A stretch of 64,000 bases of DNA from Lindgomyces ingoldianus (GCF_010093535.1 NW_022985184.1:461993-525992), one strand, 5' to 3'; numbered from the stretch's first letter, positions 10,860 to 24,300 are shown. The notes: generated by a model from the sequence alone, not told the origin. Numbers and translations: made by a program.

Positions 10860-12127
10860 TGCTAGGCCGGGCGGTTGGAAGCCTAGAGTTCCTGCTCGAA
10901 CTAATTACATAGCAAAGAGAAGAAAAGGTGCTATGCGTTCCGTGAGACCCATGCGTTGGGATCTCCAAGCTGCAATTCCATAGATTCTGATTGTGTAGCT
11001 AGATGGCATAAACATCTAAAGGCCCAGGGCTAGCATCGGAAAATCTGGCACCAATATAAATCTGAACGGTCCAGGTTCAAGACAATGTTTCTCGAACTCC
11101 ATCGCAAAGATGGAACCCAACAATTTGTGACACTCCCAACAAGATATGGCTTTTGATTTACCGAATACGGAGATACCCTCTTGAGCAAGCCCAAGTACGT
11201 CATTTGTCTAGGGAGGTCCAGAATACCCACAACTGCTTGCACCGGCATCTAGAACTGAAACAGATGTAAAAGCAATAGCAGCCAGGCCCAACCTCCAACC
11301 CTATTTACCAAGTACCAAAGTTCCATATTTTTGGGTAGAGCTTCAACTGCAAAGTGCTTGTTTGGAGGTGGGTGAATCTCACGTTTTAGAGTGACCTGCC
11401 CATGGAACTCAAGGTATGGTTGAGAAGCTTGGTATCATCACGAAGTTTATTCGACAATAGCAAGGTATTATCGGCTGGAGGCGAAGACATGCAAACCTCG
11501 TGGAGGAGCGGCTAGGCTAAGTCTCCGCTTAGAAGGGGCAATTGGGCTCCGCAATTTACTTTGGACCGCATGTGGGGTGAAAGCACCTCTCTTGCCTTGA
11601 GCAGATGACGAACCTCGTTAGGTGTTTAATCCTACCCTAGTAGCTTGCGGTATTCCGTTAAATCTTTGTAAAGACCAGAACGTGTATCTCAGGCGGTTTA
11701 CGTTTCATCTTATCTCTAAGAGCAGAACAAACAAATCATCATTGATTTAGATCCGATGACATTTGCCAAAGAAGGAGAGGTGAATTTCTAGCCTAGTTTA
11801 GTAAGACTCGCAGATTTCCCGTTTCACTAATACTGGAGGGCGGAGGACTCAGGTTCAAGATATGGTTCAGGTCTGGTAGAAATCATGAAGGTGGATGAAT
11901 TGGACGGTGAAAGTGGACAAAATCTGACTGTTCGGCTTACGATAGAGAAGAAAGCAGAGACTTCTATCGAGATGGTGATGGGTCCTGAGGGGCAGGTGTA
12001 GAGTGGGCAGGTGGAGCAAGCGTGGCACTGATGACTATTTATCGGCGCCCCTCTTTATGCCAAATACAGAGTTTCATCCAAACTAACATCGAATTCCAGA
12101 AGCCTCTACACTAGTTCCATACAATCC
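10860..12127. other. Intergenic region, gene-free
   Basis: About 1.27 kb between the promoter of the secreted-protein gene and the 3' end of the SDR gene. No open frame longer than 72 codons, and none with recognisable features. It may hold distal promoter elements. Confidence 0.5.
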
Positions 12128-13023
12128 TCACCAAGGCACTCTCTCCACTCCCCACTCCCCTTTAACCTCCCAAAACCCCACTCCCCACCTTCCCCATTCA
12201 TCTTCCACAAGCTCCACCACCACACTTGCCCCATCGGCCGGGTCCTTCGTCCCCCTAAACCCATTAAAAGCTGTCCTACAATGTCCTGGACGCACCGCCT
12301 GAAGGAGGACTCCTGGCTCCAATTTCCCCATCTCCAACATTGTAACATTAAATGCCGTCTTACTCACTAAATACGGAATCGACGCCGTGGGCGGGAGTGC
12401 GTTGTTCGTCTGCTGGTGAATGGAGCCACGAGCCGAGGAGATTTTTATGACCTGGGGTTTTTTGGAGGGAGAGGCGTGCAGAGCAGATAGGAAAGCTTGC
12501 GTGACCTGGACGACGGAGGTAACGTTTGTGTCGAGGATTTGGTTGAAGAAAATTCTGAAGTCGGGGGCATCTGGTTTGATTGCGGCGTTATTTACCAGGA
12601 CGTCGAGGTGGCCGAAGCGTTCGCTGACTTGAGATGCGGTGGATGTGACCGAGGTGTCATCTGTGATGTTGATTTCGATGGTGGCAAATGTTGAGGTGAG
12701 ACTGAGGGATTGGAGGGAAGATATGGCTTCTTCTCCGGAGGGAACGGGGCGGACGCCAAGAAGGTAGGTATGCTGGGGGAAGCGGATCGAAAGAGCCTGG
12801 ACGATGGCGAAGCTAATGCCTGGGCTCGGTTAGTGGATTAAGAAAGCTATGGTAGTCCTTCTCTGGGGTATCAAGGCAGAGCGAAAGCATTTAGGAAATG
12901 GCATCCTGCAATAAACCCACCACTTTTCTTGACACCTGCTCTTTCCGAAAGACTAAGGAAACTGAGACGGCGGGTGTGTATACCTCTATTTGCCCTAGTT
13001 ACGAGTATGATTTTGCAAGCCAT
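12128..13023 (-). CDS. Short-chain dehydrogenase/reductase with an altered cofactor loop
   Basis: Exons 13023-12984 and 12819-12128, 243 aa. The 164-nt intron interrupts the Rossmann glycine loop, and the splice gives VTRANRGISFAIVQ. The SDR core follows: DVLVNNAA (NNAG-equivalent), catalytic Ser in VIKISSARGS, and the YLVSK catalytic Tyr-Lys pair, then a PGHCRTAF substrate-loop segment. Length is normal for a classical SDR acting on NAD(P)H. The first and third positions of the usual TGxxxGIG loop are changed (TRANRGIS), which may weaken cofactor binding. No neighbouring biosynthetic genes reveal the substrate. Confidence 0.75.
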
Positions 13024-13530
13024 TGCAAAGGACGTCTTATTGAGCGATGACGGCTGACCTATGCACATTACAGTTGGGAGAACCAGACAGAAAGAATAAA
13101 CCTACAAAGTCAGGCTGCTATGGCTGGCGTTCTGACCATGCATTTATACGCCGATGCATCTGGATGTAGGTATAATTAGAAAGATCGGAATTAGCATACC
13201 GCCAAAGTAGGCGAACCAAATAGCCTTGCTCAGATGGGCCATGTATACGAGTGGGAACGCCTGACCCTTGCACATAATAGATTGTGAGAGGGTTCGGAGA
13301 TGTTGGTGATCATTAACACAACAGGATTTATCGGACATAAGGACTACTTCGAAGCAGGTCTTGAACGAGATTGAAACTCAGAAGCTAGCCGGCCTCTGGA
13401 TACTCCCGATTATGGCTCTCTGGATGCTGTATAGATCCCGGCCCGTAGGCATTGAACGCCAGACTCCATTCCCGTTGTAACGACACAACGCCATAGCAAA
13501 GAGACTTCAATCCATACTGAACTGACTTCC
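13024..13530. other. Intergenic region between SDR and NHP2
   Basis: Promoter of the SDR gene and 3' region of NHP2. The 64-codon minus-strand frame at 13144-13338 has no features. I see no gene. Confidence 0.5.
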
Positions 13531-14329
13531 TCATTTCCGCACAGTTCTCGACGCCTTGATGACAAGCTTAACTAGATCACCGTATGCATCTTGGAATTCC
13601 TTCACATCACTGTCCTTGATATCCTTCACCTTCTTTGACACACGCTCTCTAGCAATCATGACGACACTAGTTGGCCTCTTTGTCGCGCTGGCTTCGCCGA
13701 GTTCCGCCCGCGATCTGATGTAGATGTATGGAATGAGGTGGTCTTCGCAGAGGACTGGGATGTGCGAGATGACGTCCATAGGAGAGATGTCGGCGGCAAT
13801 GATACAAACGGCAGGTGGGTCCGCCATGTTGGCAGCTGAGGGAGTGGCGGCCTCCGACTTGCGAAGAGCTTTAACGACTTCCTTAACGCCGCGTCTCAGA
13901 GTCTTGGTTTTGGCCGCTGGAGAAATCAATGTTTAGCATCCACGCGACACAGCCTGGTGTGGGATAGAAGGGAAGAAAGGGAGTGCCAAAAGACTCACAT
14001 TTCCTAACCGTTCGCAAGATCTTCTTGATTTCCTTAGGGTCGTCTGCAAGAGGGTTCGCAAACGGTACCAGCGAACCCAGTGCGGGCTTGTTGTCTTGCA
14101 TCGAGACATCCCCATCGTCGTCCAGTCTCACCAGTGATACCTCTGGTGAAGCGGCCCTTTCAAGTTCTGCCTCCAAGGCTTTTGTGACTTTCACATCGCT
14201 GTCAACTGTCTTGCTCTTCTTTTCTTTCTTCTCTTTCTTCACCTTCACAACGCCGTTTTCCTCGGCGCGCTTTTCCTTCTTCTCTTTCTTCTCCTTCTTA
14301 ATCTTCTTGTCAGAGTGATCCTTTCCCAT
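13531..14329 (-). CDS. NHP2: H/ACA snoRNP core protein Nhp2 (L7Ae family)
   Basis: Exons 14329-13999 and 13916-13531, 238 aa; the GTGAGT donor and CTAAACATTG branch region fit, and the splice yields VRKSAKTKTLRRGVKEVVKALRKS. The L7Ae/NHP2 domain occupies the C-terminal half, with RRGVKEV, AADISPMDVISHIPVLCE, and TKRPTSVVMI. Nhp2 binds H/ACA snoRNAs with Nop10, Gar1 and the Cbf5 pseudouridine synthase in the nucleolus, for rRNA modification and processing. The N-terminal extension of about 70 residues is dominated by KEKKEK repeats, then an acidic stretch. Yeast Nhp2 is about 156 aa, so this extension is an ascomycete addition, perhaps a nucleolar-retention or RNA-binding tail. Confidence 0.9.
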
Positions 14330-15233
14330 TATGTATGATTTTGATTGAATATACTCAATAGCAACTGGTAGATGGTGTGCAGTGAGAGGGTGCTGGTCGT
14401 GGTGAGGTTGCAAGCTGTGGTAGAGCTTTCCGACTGAACTTTTTTCGCTTCCAAATTTCGAGGTTGGGCGCCTTGGCGAAATCTTGGCGCTCGCGAGATG
14501 GCAAAGGTCACCCACACATTCGCTAGGTATCAGTCACCAGTTTAAAGGTCACGGGAGTAGGGATTTACAACATCAGAAGCAAAGCGGAAGTCAAGGTATT
14601 TACTCCCATGAGAACGACTATTTATACAGGGCTATTCTAAAATCAAACGATTTCACTCCACACCCCTTCCCCAGCCGAGTGCAACGGCCCACATGCTACC
14701 AATTCATCTTCCATCTTCGCAACGACAAATGACGTAGAAACTGTGGTATATGCAGAAGAAGATCTGATAGGTGACCAAAAAGGCAAGAAAATAAGAAAAT
14801 CGAACAGAGGAGTGTGAGGTATTACGATTTGCAGCGACCAAGACTGCGGAAGAACAGGGTGAAATAAGCGCATGGGGCCAGCCAGCAGAACAGTCCAGTA
14901 GACAAAGAGGGTATGAGAGCAACGCCGAGATATTAGTGCAGCCCCGAAGCCTCTGAGGAAGAGCCCGAGCCCGAGTGTGTATAGTAACTGGACCAGACCG
15001 CCCCAATTCGCCATTATCACCCCAGTCTTGACAAATAAAAGAAATAGGAGAGAGATTATCACGCCTGATATGCAACAAAGGGAACACCCGAACTCCAAGC
15101 CATGCTCCCACATGCAGAGAGGGGATGACGAGAGACGGAAATGTGGGCCCAGTCTAGAGTAAAGATAGAACCAAAAAAGGAACTGAGCAAAGAGAGATCA
15201 TAAAACTCGTTAAAATAGGCATTAGTTGTGCCC
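14330..15233. other. Intergenic region between NHP2 promoter and zinc-finger TF 3' end
   Basis: Contains a 156-codon minus-strand open frame (15113-14643) that is hydrophobic but has no homology I recognise. It more likely reflects composition in the 3' UTR of the transcription factor. No gene called. Confidence 0.4.
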
Positions 15234-17929
15234 TTAGTAGGCCACCTGCATCTCCAAAACCTGGACACCCCCAGTAGCCATTGAAGGTGTTGCGGAACCC
15301 GAGCGGGACGACATTGCATCTTCATAGCCGACGAGGGCCTGCGAGTGGAGCTTGAATGCTTCACCCATTAGCTTGGTGATACTGTCGAGATGTTAGCAGG
15401 AGCTCAGGGGGATTTCGAGAGGATATACATACCCCCAAACTACAACCTCGTCAATCATGCTTCCCCAAAGCCTCGCTACAGTGGAACTCAGCTTTGCACC
15501 ATAGACATCCACGGAATCATCGTCGAACAGATTCCGCAACTTGTTGTACATTGCAAGCTCTTCTTCCGAAGCAGGCTCTTCATCATGTTCTAGACGGTAG
15601 AGCCAGAGCGTAAGAATGACCATGAGATCCATGCCAGTCAGGGGATGTTCAATACTCCAATTTGTAGCAGAAGTACGTGCTACCCAACGGATGCCTTGCA
15701 CGGCTGCAACCTCGATACAGTCGAAGCATTCTTGAATGACTTTGATCATCTCCTGGGACCGCTGGACCTTGTCCCGGGCGTTCGTCATTGCAGCGGCGAC
15801 CTCGTAAGAGTCATGATAGCGGAGGGCTTCCTGAACAGACTTAAGGTCAACCACAAGACGAGTCCGAGTATTCCGATACAGGGCCATAGCGTTAAAGATA
15901 AGCGGATGGCCCTTGTGGGGAGCGCTCAATTGCACCACAACGGTTTCCGGTTCGCAAAGATCCAGTGACTTTTCCCAGGTCTCAAGTGCAAGCCTCAGCT
16001 TATACTCAGTCACTACATCTTGGAGCGCCTCAGGACTACGCTTGTGATACCAAACCTCGAGGAACAGTGCGTTGATCATGACGCGGGTCGCAAAAGCACT
16101 GTAGCGCGCAGGCTCCCCTTGGAAAAGATTGTCGTGCGCTTGTCGGAACGTAATGATCTTGGATGCAGCCAGGCTTTCACGCCATGATTCGTCATCAGAG
16201 ACCTCCACAGTCCAGAGAGATTCGGAAGATGGCAATTCGAGCGTGTCAAACTCATTAAATCCCATAGCCGGTGTGTGATTATATGTCAGTGTCAAAAGGC
16301 CAAAGAAGATGTAGACAGCATAGTAAGTTCGTCGACACTGTTCATCTTCGATCCACTGCTCATGGTTCGGCTGTGCTCCCTCTCGTGCTTCCGTGCGTAA
16401 TTTGAGTTCATATCGGTTCCCAGCAACCATCTGGGTCGAGTTAGCTAACATTCCGGGTATGGAGATTCGAACACTTACATTGGCAAGCAAGCTCTTAATT
16501 GAGCAAGCCCATTCGAGGCCCTTAGGGTCACCACTCCAGCTAGCAAAGATCATGTTCAGCAGCGTACCTTGCATGGTCCAGAGCGGACACTTTCGAGAGC
16601 TGAAGTTTTCTTTGTTCTGAAGAAATTGGTTGACAAGAACCTTTGAGCCAATGTGAAGCATGTATGCTTGATCCTGATCGAAGATGTATAACGCTCCGAT
16701 CGACAAGACCGCTAGAAGAAGAGGGGCGGCGACCTCCGTTGGCTGGAATGATGCTGGGTGCAGGAACGGGAGGTGGTGATGGAACAGGTCAAAGTAGGTC
16801 TTGAGGAGCCTGTTCAGTGTGTTTAGGCTTGGGAGATGGAAGGTTTCCAAGAGGGCGTTCTCGCTGTCAGAATTCTTGATGTTTTCAAAAATCCTCGCGC
16901 ACTGCTCCTCCGACTCGATCTGTGGCGCCTTCGTCATTGTCAGCGCCTGGCTCGGCCCAGGTGACCTACGGTAATCGACCGGCGATACGGGGCCAAGCAT
17001 GGAGGGGTACGGCGAAAGGGCGCCAGGTGTAGCAAGACCAGACACCGGCATTGAGCCGTTCATCGACTGGAAGGTCGGCGCAAGGGTGTCGCTTCCAGAC
17101 ATCTGTCGCTCCATGATAGGAGGCAGCTGGTGAGGATGCGAGCTCAGGGCGCTGGCGCTGTTGAAAGCTGGATGTGATTCTTGAGAGCTCGAAGCGATCG
17201 AGTGTGACTTCGGTTCGGAGGTCGAGTGCGGCACCATGGAGTCCCACGGCATTTGGGGCAACGACACAGCGCCCGGCGCATACGCTACCGATGGCTCCAT
17301 CAGCGGTTGGCCGTTCGGGGAGATGGGCGCCTCGCTGGCGATCTCGGGCTCCTGGCTGGCCATGGCCTTGTGATGGAAGTCGGTCATCAGCATCGCAGCC
17401 GTCTCGATATCGACCATCTCATCGCTATTGGCCTCTATCTGCTCGAGCGTGGCGGTGTCAATGGGCATCGACGTCTTAGAGGGGCCGGGCAGAGAGACTT
17501 CGGGTGCCTTTGTGGTGGTTCGACGCTTTACTTCGCTATGCAGAGGGACGCCGCCATCTTTGGCGTGGACGGTTCGATCGTGTCGCAGCAGCAAATCGCG
17601 GCGCACGAAGGTGCTACGGCATTTGAGACATTTGAAGGGTCGTTCTTTCGTGTCTGTTGATGAGGGGCAGTTAGCAACACTGTGTCAGTCTTCCCCGCAT
17701 GCGCGCCTCGCGACCCGCATCAGTAAACTCGGACCTCTACATCCCACTATTTTTATCAGGAAACGAAGGGCGACTTACGCGATCTCTCGTGCCGGCTACG
17801 ATGCTCGCTCCTGCTAAAGGCGCGATTGCAGAACTGGCACTTGTACTTCTTCTCGGGCGCAGAGCCGGACTTGCGGGCCACGGCAGGCGACGAGCTGGCG
17901 GAGACGAGCGTCATGTCGGCGGAGGGCAT
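15234..17929 (-). CDS. C2H2 zinc-finger transcription factor with fungal_trans regulatory domain
   Basis: Four exons: 17929-17779, 17653-16479, 16430-15433 and 15381-15234, about 823 aa. Two C2H2 fingers lie at residues 30-82: YKCQFCNRAFSRSEHRSRHERSH, split by intron 1, then FKCLKCRSTFVRRDLLLRHDRTVH. A disordered Ser/Pro-rich region follows, then the all-helical fungal_trans domain (from about residue 260; ETFHLPSLNTLNRLLKTYFDLFHHHLPFLHP). Intron 3 (15432-15382) was chosen because the GGGGTATGT donor in phase 2 joins to a clean last exon ending EMQVAY. Intron 2 (48 nt) is in frame and stop-free. Two tandem C2H2 plus fungal_trans is a recognised fungal regulator class, probably nuclear; targets are unknown. 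Confidence 0.82.
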
Positions 17930-20900
17930 GAGGGCAGCAGCAGTATTCTAACAGCTCGGGCCGTGGTGTTAATGGGTTCTTGCCGGCCGAGTGCGCGTGG
18001 ATGTTAAATTGGAAGCGGTTGGGTGGAGTCGCAGGTGTGCTCTTTCATTCCGTGTCGTGGGATGGCGCATACAGGAGACAACACCGGTAGGGCCGGTGCA
18101 ACAAGGGAATCTAGGGCGGGCGACAATGCCAAAGAGCGTAGATAGGCGATGGGAATAATGGAGAGTGTTGAGCGAGATGGAAGACGACTTGCTGAAAGTG
18201 GGCGATGGAGTTTTGTTCGCTTCGCTTCAAGCCAAGGTGGAAAGGGGGGGATGCAGCGATGGCAAGAGCGGAGGGGCAGCAGATGCTTAGGTCATTCAGC
18301 TCTAATTTGTGGCTGGGGCGCGCCGCCTCGCCTTCCAAGCTTCCGGTGCACTAACGCTGGCAGCCCTGGTGCTCGAAGAACTTCTGGAAAAGCCGCTGTG
18401 AGATGACTATCCAGGTGAGATGAGGGTGTGCCGTTGATGACGGCAACCTTGGAACGCTCACTCCGTGCAGCGTTTGCATCGTCAAGTCCCTGTCCTGCTC
18501 ACGCCCCGGCGGCATTTCCAGTGGTTTCTCCCGCGCCAGCCCGTGATATCACCACTATTTTGATGCCCGCGCACCTGACTGCAACATGGCAACTCTACAC
18601 CCAACCGTTATTCTACAGGCTATAGGTACCTAGAACCCTCGTATGCGGGGTGTCCCCAAGACCACGGCGATGCCTTTTCCTGCCGTTCGTGGCACTCCTG
18701 GCTGTGGCACGGCGTCTACGAAATAGCGGTATGAGTTTGTCACTCTCCGTCCGCTGCACTTATCTCTTCACGTTTCCTTTTGGAGGCGTAGCCTGTTTAC
18801 TTCTGCCAGTGAACTACTTCTCAAAGGCACTTCCGGATGCGCCATTGGAGCTATGTTCACACCGCTCCCGCGACGACTTGCCTCTGTAACTTTTCCAGCG
18901 CACAGCAAGACTCGGCAGAAAAAACGAGGGGTTGTGGCTCAGGCTGCCCCCGCCAGCCCACCCTCATCTGAGATGCGGGAACAAAGTAAAAGGGGCAGCC
19001 CTCGACCAGAAGCATCAAGGTGACGCCAGGAACCTTCCAATTTCCAGAGCATTGCGGCACCGAGTAATTTCGAGCTCTCTCGGTCGATCGACGGCTTCCT
19101 CACTCGTTCCTGGCACCTCAAATCCATACTAGCGGTCCAGGATCAACTTCCCCGGACCCACCAGGCGGAACTAGCAGCTCCCACCGCTGCATAAAGCATC
19201 AAGAGGAAACTCAGAAGCCTCGCCGACTCGCGCAAAGCATGAAGAGGACGTTTCCCTGTGCAGTCTTGCATCATCTTGTCTCCGACCATGGTGGGACAGA
19301 GGCCGCGGGCGCTACTCGGTTGCACTGGAGGGGCAGGTTGGCTCGAGGCCAACAGCAAATATTTAACTGCTTGCTCTTATGCCCCGCTCTTCCTCAGGGA
19401 TAGCGGAGGTGACCCCTTGATCCTTCCACCTGGCAGCAACTTCAGACGGCGCTGGTTGAGACTTGGCCAAAGGCACTGCTGGCAAAATTTGCGTCGTCCC
19501 TCCGTCAGAATTTTCTGCCCAGTCAGTCACGACTACTCATCGAGGAATTGATGAAACGACTGTGAGCAAACAGTGTCCCCTCTACTCACACTTCTAAGGG
19601 AGTTACTTTTGCGTCAGACCCCCGCGCTAGGCTCTTTTTCGTAATGCTCTAGAAGAAAGGGTCGCTTCCTGCTCCTTGTTTCTGGTCGTTTCAGCTTTGG
19701 TGGCCTCACAGCAGATAGATCGCCTCCCGCCTGCCGTGCGCTGGGGAAAACGTTGGCAACATTTGATGAGATGAACGAGCTATCTCTATCTGATATCTAG
19801 ACCTTCCTTTCAAAATCCCACGCATTCCCACGTGCGATACGCAAACACTTTCCCAGCTGGGTGCGAGAGTCCTTTAAATCGAGCCTGGATATGATAGTGC
19901 CGGATGATACTATCAGCAACATGGTGGTCATATTTTGTGCTGTTAGGCAATGGCCCTTGGAAATTAGACTCATCGTTTGACGCCACTGTTGCAAGACAGG
20001 CCATCCGCTTCCACGCGAGGCTTCAAGCACGTTCTGGCACAGTGTCTGTGACTATTTTACGAGCGATCATGATTCTATCGGCCCTTTCAGTCGTGGCCTT
20101 CGTTGATGATTTTGGTAACAAATCGAACCACCTGCTCTTCCTGAGATTCTTCTGTCCACGGCTCTCAAATGCTGTCTGATAGCTTCATTACAGCCGTGGG
20201 GTTAACGTTCGTGAATAGCGCGGTGGAGTCGCACAGGCGACATGCGTGGAACACTTTCGTGACAGTTGCACCGCACAGTCCTCGCCTACATCCCGACCGC
20301 CGCATCCCCATTCGGGCACGACACCCTCTGGCCCGTTCAAGGAACCCAACTGGTGCTTTGAGCTTTGTAGAACACAACGAGTCAAGCAGTGTCTCTGAGA
20401 AATGAACTCTCGGACGTCTGGCTTCCTATGCTCGCCACGGTGTCGCCATTCGTGATGCATCCTTTGTCGAGGGATTCTCGACCCCATCCAAGCTAGGGTT
20501 CACGCTGTCAACTCGACCAGGTTCTAGCGCTAGCTGCCATTCAGGCGTTGGACTTGACAGACCGGCAACCGACAAAACAAAAGGAAGACGTCAAGCAAGC
20601 CCGACGGTTCCCTTGATAAATAGTCCGTCTGCCTTCCGGACATTAGTAAATTCTCGTAACCCTCGGAGAATGACATGCAAGGCAGCGCGGATTGCGCGAA
20701 TGCACAACATCAGCTGTGGTCCGGCCTGCAATATATGCAACAATATACAAGCACAAATGGGGTTGGAGCATGCGAGCGCAGGCGGAGTCCGTCAATGCCC
20801 CCCATGTTGTGAAGGATGCTTCCCGTCTCAAAACACGGTGCCAAAGCGTCTTTAGCCAGCACATCACGTGTGCAGCCTTCTCCACGCTCTGGAGGATGCA

Positions 20901-21336
20901 CACCGTCCCACAACCATTACTCCAGTCCAGCGACAACTCGTCGAGCACCGCATTCTCCCTCGCTCACGATACCCCTTCTGCCCATATTTATACCAGAAGT
21001 CCTATTCTGCAATCTTACTCGCTGCGTTGCTCTCTTCTAAGCGCGAGCGCTCCCTTGCAGTCCTATGTGAGGCATCTCATTCGGTATTCAGCGCGCCCAG
21101 GCGGTGCCACACCCCAGCCCAATTGCGTCTCCTCCTTAGAACAGGACCCAACCCTGACCGTAGGACGCAAACAACCTGACCTTTAGTGGTCTTCGCGCGT
21201 TGTAGGGCAGAAGGTCCATCATCCGACTGCTTCTGTCTCGTCCTCTACCCCAAAGCGGAGGGTGTTCCGCACTTGCCTCAGAGAACACCCCCCCCCCAAA
21301 CCCTCTTTCCTCACCCCGACGGTCACAGCCTCCACC
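17930..21336. other. Long divergent intergenic region (3.4 kb)
   Basis: Separates the start codons of the zinc-finger factor (leftwards) and the RasGEF (rightwards). Many short frames exist on both strands, but none over about 165 codons and none with domain features. Composition is similar to the flanks. Best explanation: long 5' leaders and complex promoters for two regulatory genes, or an unannotated non-coding RNA. Confidence 0.5.
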
Positions 21337-24300
21337 ATGAACGGCTTCAGTGGGACGGTAGTTCCGGGCGGCATGTACGTGCGAGCCCTGTACGATTACG
21401 AAGCGGACGACCGCACCAGCCTGAGCTTTCGGCAAGGCGACATCATCCAAGTCATAACGCAGCTCGAGAGCGGTTGGTGGGATGGGGTCATAAATGGAGT
21501 TCGGGGATGGTTCCCCAGCAACTACTGCGCCGTAGTGCCCCGTCCGACGGACGACGTGGAGGAGGGCCAGAATGGCGCCGACGTCGACGACGACCAAGAC
21601 ACACAGTCCCTTGGAGGGACTGACTACACCAACTCGGATACTGAATCCATGAACGGGAATGATACCTCTCGGTTGCCCATAGAAGGCACAGAGAGTAAGG
21701 AGCAGGAGGAAGCAGCGTTCTGGATCCCGCAAGCGACTCCGGACGGAAGGCTCTTCTATTTCAATACCTTAACTGGAGTTAGCACGATGGAACTTCCACT
21801 CGAGACACCCTCTCTAAACGAGAATGGACCGCGTGATCGCACAAACGTTTACATTCCGGATTCATCCCGGCCTCCACCAGAGCTAATAATGTCAGGATAC
21901 AGTGTCGAAGATACAGATGATGAGAACTCGGCCTCAGACTTTGAAGGGCCCGGTATGACGGGCTCACATAGCTCCCTAGTAAGTCGTGTAGGTCTTTGTC
22001 CTTTAAATCGCTACTGATGCATTTGTCTCAGTCTGGAAAACGGCGGGTATCAGACGGCGTCTCGCCAGCGACTTCAATGGACTCCATGAATGCCGCTTCA
22101 CCTACCACTAGATCGCACGAGGCAAATGGGGGCAGCTTCTCAGGCGCCTCGATCCCCCCTATTGGCACAACGGCAACTTCCTTCGCCAATAATCCTCTTG
22201 GAGGTGCGCAGTTGACTTCCGCAATGTCACGAAAATTCTACGACGATGCCAATCCTGTACCTCTGACCTGGAACAGAATGGTCGAGGATATGCGGCGGGC
22301 CGTTGAGCGCTATCGACAAGCCATCAATAACTGTGACCGTTCTGAATTTGTCAAACGAGCAGAAGATATCTCAGATCACCTTCGACTACTCCTTGCCGCA
22401 GGCTCTGGAACCACTGACAATCATTCTGGCAACCCATCCATTATTTCAACCAATAAGGCTTTATATCCGCACTTTCGGGAAACCATGTCAAGATTCTCCA
22501 AGCTGGTATTGTCTTCGCACATTGCTGCCGCCGATTTCCCCCCACCAGATTCCTATACAAAGTGTCTGAAGGAAGCGGATGGTGTCCTCAACGGTGTTTA
22601 TGGGTTCGTCGAAGTCGCGCGTCAACAACGGGGTGAAGACATTCCTCGTCTTGTCCCAGGTTTCGTTGTAGGAAGCAATTCTGGAGGCAACTGGCACAAT
22701 AATGGGTTGGATGCTCGCGATTCTGCAACATCCATGTCGTTCATTGATCAGGAGGATTACGAACCTTTCATCGAGCCTACTGTCAAGCTGGATTCCCGCG
22801 TGCTAGAGAGGTTGGAGGACTTGAAGAGGTTAATCGTCTCTAGTATCCGCCGGTTGGACGAGCAGCTTATCGTTCGAGACAAGATAGTCACTCCCTACAG
22901 GCATCAAGCAATTGGCGACAGCATCTGCAACGCAGCTGGAAAACTCCTTGATGTTTGCCGACCATGGATATCTACTATTGAATCTATCAACTTGTCGTCC
23001 CTTAGTGCTCACATTCAAGGGCAGCAGTTGGGCGAATTCAGTATTCAGAAGCAGACAGTCTACGACCTCGTATCTGAGTTGGTCATTGCCTGTCAGGGGG
23101 TCGCTGCACCCTTGGCAGACGAATGGGCAGAAACTCGCGGGGAGTCCCTAGAAGACCGGGTGAATGCCGTGGGCGAAATTTCGAGAGACCTGGAAGCAAA
23201 CATTGCACGGCAATACGGGTTGCTTCAGCAACTGTCGGAGACAGTACCTCTCGGAGATATTGCCCCTCGAAACGATTCGCGAAGAAACACAGATACGGAC
23301 GTAGCGAATTTCCATGCGCGAGGGCCGTCAGGAAACAACAGGCCCATGTTGAAAGATATGGTTCAGCCTCACTCATACTCTGAAGGTACAGCTTTAGATG
23401 AGAGTAAAGCCGAGCCGCTCAGGGCTACCAACGGAAGCAAGAAGATCGAGAGATTCTTCGGGGAAGTTCCTGTCATCACGACTGTGGAGGAAGTTCCTGA
23501 ATTTCTTAGGCTCGATCATGAAGGTGAAATATCGTACGACCATAAAGTCAGCCCGCCGCAACTTAGAGGCGGCACCCTTACAGGACTTGTGGAACAGCTT
23601 ACCCGGCATGATCGACTTGATCCAGCCTTCAACAACACATTCCTTCTCACTTACCGATCTTTCACTACTGCCTCGGAACTTTTCGAAATGCTAGTCAAGA
23701 GATGGAGTATTCAGCCGCCGTATGGTCTGGCTAAGGAAGACTATCAGACATGGGTGGATAAGAAGCAGAAGCCCATCCGATTTCGCGTTGTTAACATCCT
23801 TAAGAGTTGGTTTGACAACTACTGGATGGAAGGTAACGACGAGGATGCCCGGATATTGATCCAAAGGGTCTATAATTTCGCAAAAGACCATGTAGCAACA
23901 ACAAGTACGCCAGGTGCTGCTCCGCTCATGACTTCCGTTGAGCAACGATCCCGTGGGCCCGACATGCCAACCAAACGCCTGGTCCTTACTCTGAACACTC
24001 AAACTCCTCAACCAATCCTTCCAAAGCATATGAAGAAGTTGAGGTTTCTCGATATTGACACTACAGAGTTTGCCCGACAACTTACCATCATTGAGTCGAG
24101 GTTATACGGAAAGATTAGACCTACCGAGTGCCTCAACAAGACGTGGCAAAAGAAGCTGCAACCTGGAGAGCCTGATCCTGCATCAAATGTGAAGGCACTA
24201 ATTCTCCACTCAAATCAGCTCACAAACTGGGTCGCACAGATGATTTTGACCCAATCAGATGTGAAACGCAGAGTGATCGTCATCAAACACTTTGTGAATG

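Noticed and set aside
14643..15113. 156-codon hydrophobic minus-strand frame
   Set aside because: Lies directly behind the last exon of the zinc-finger gene on the same strand, has no recognisable family, and overlaps another open frame; more likely 3' UTR.
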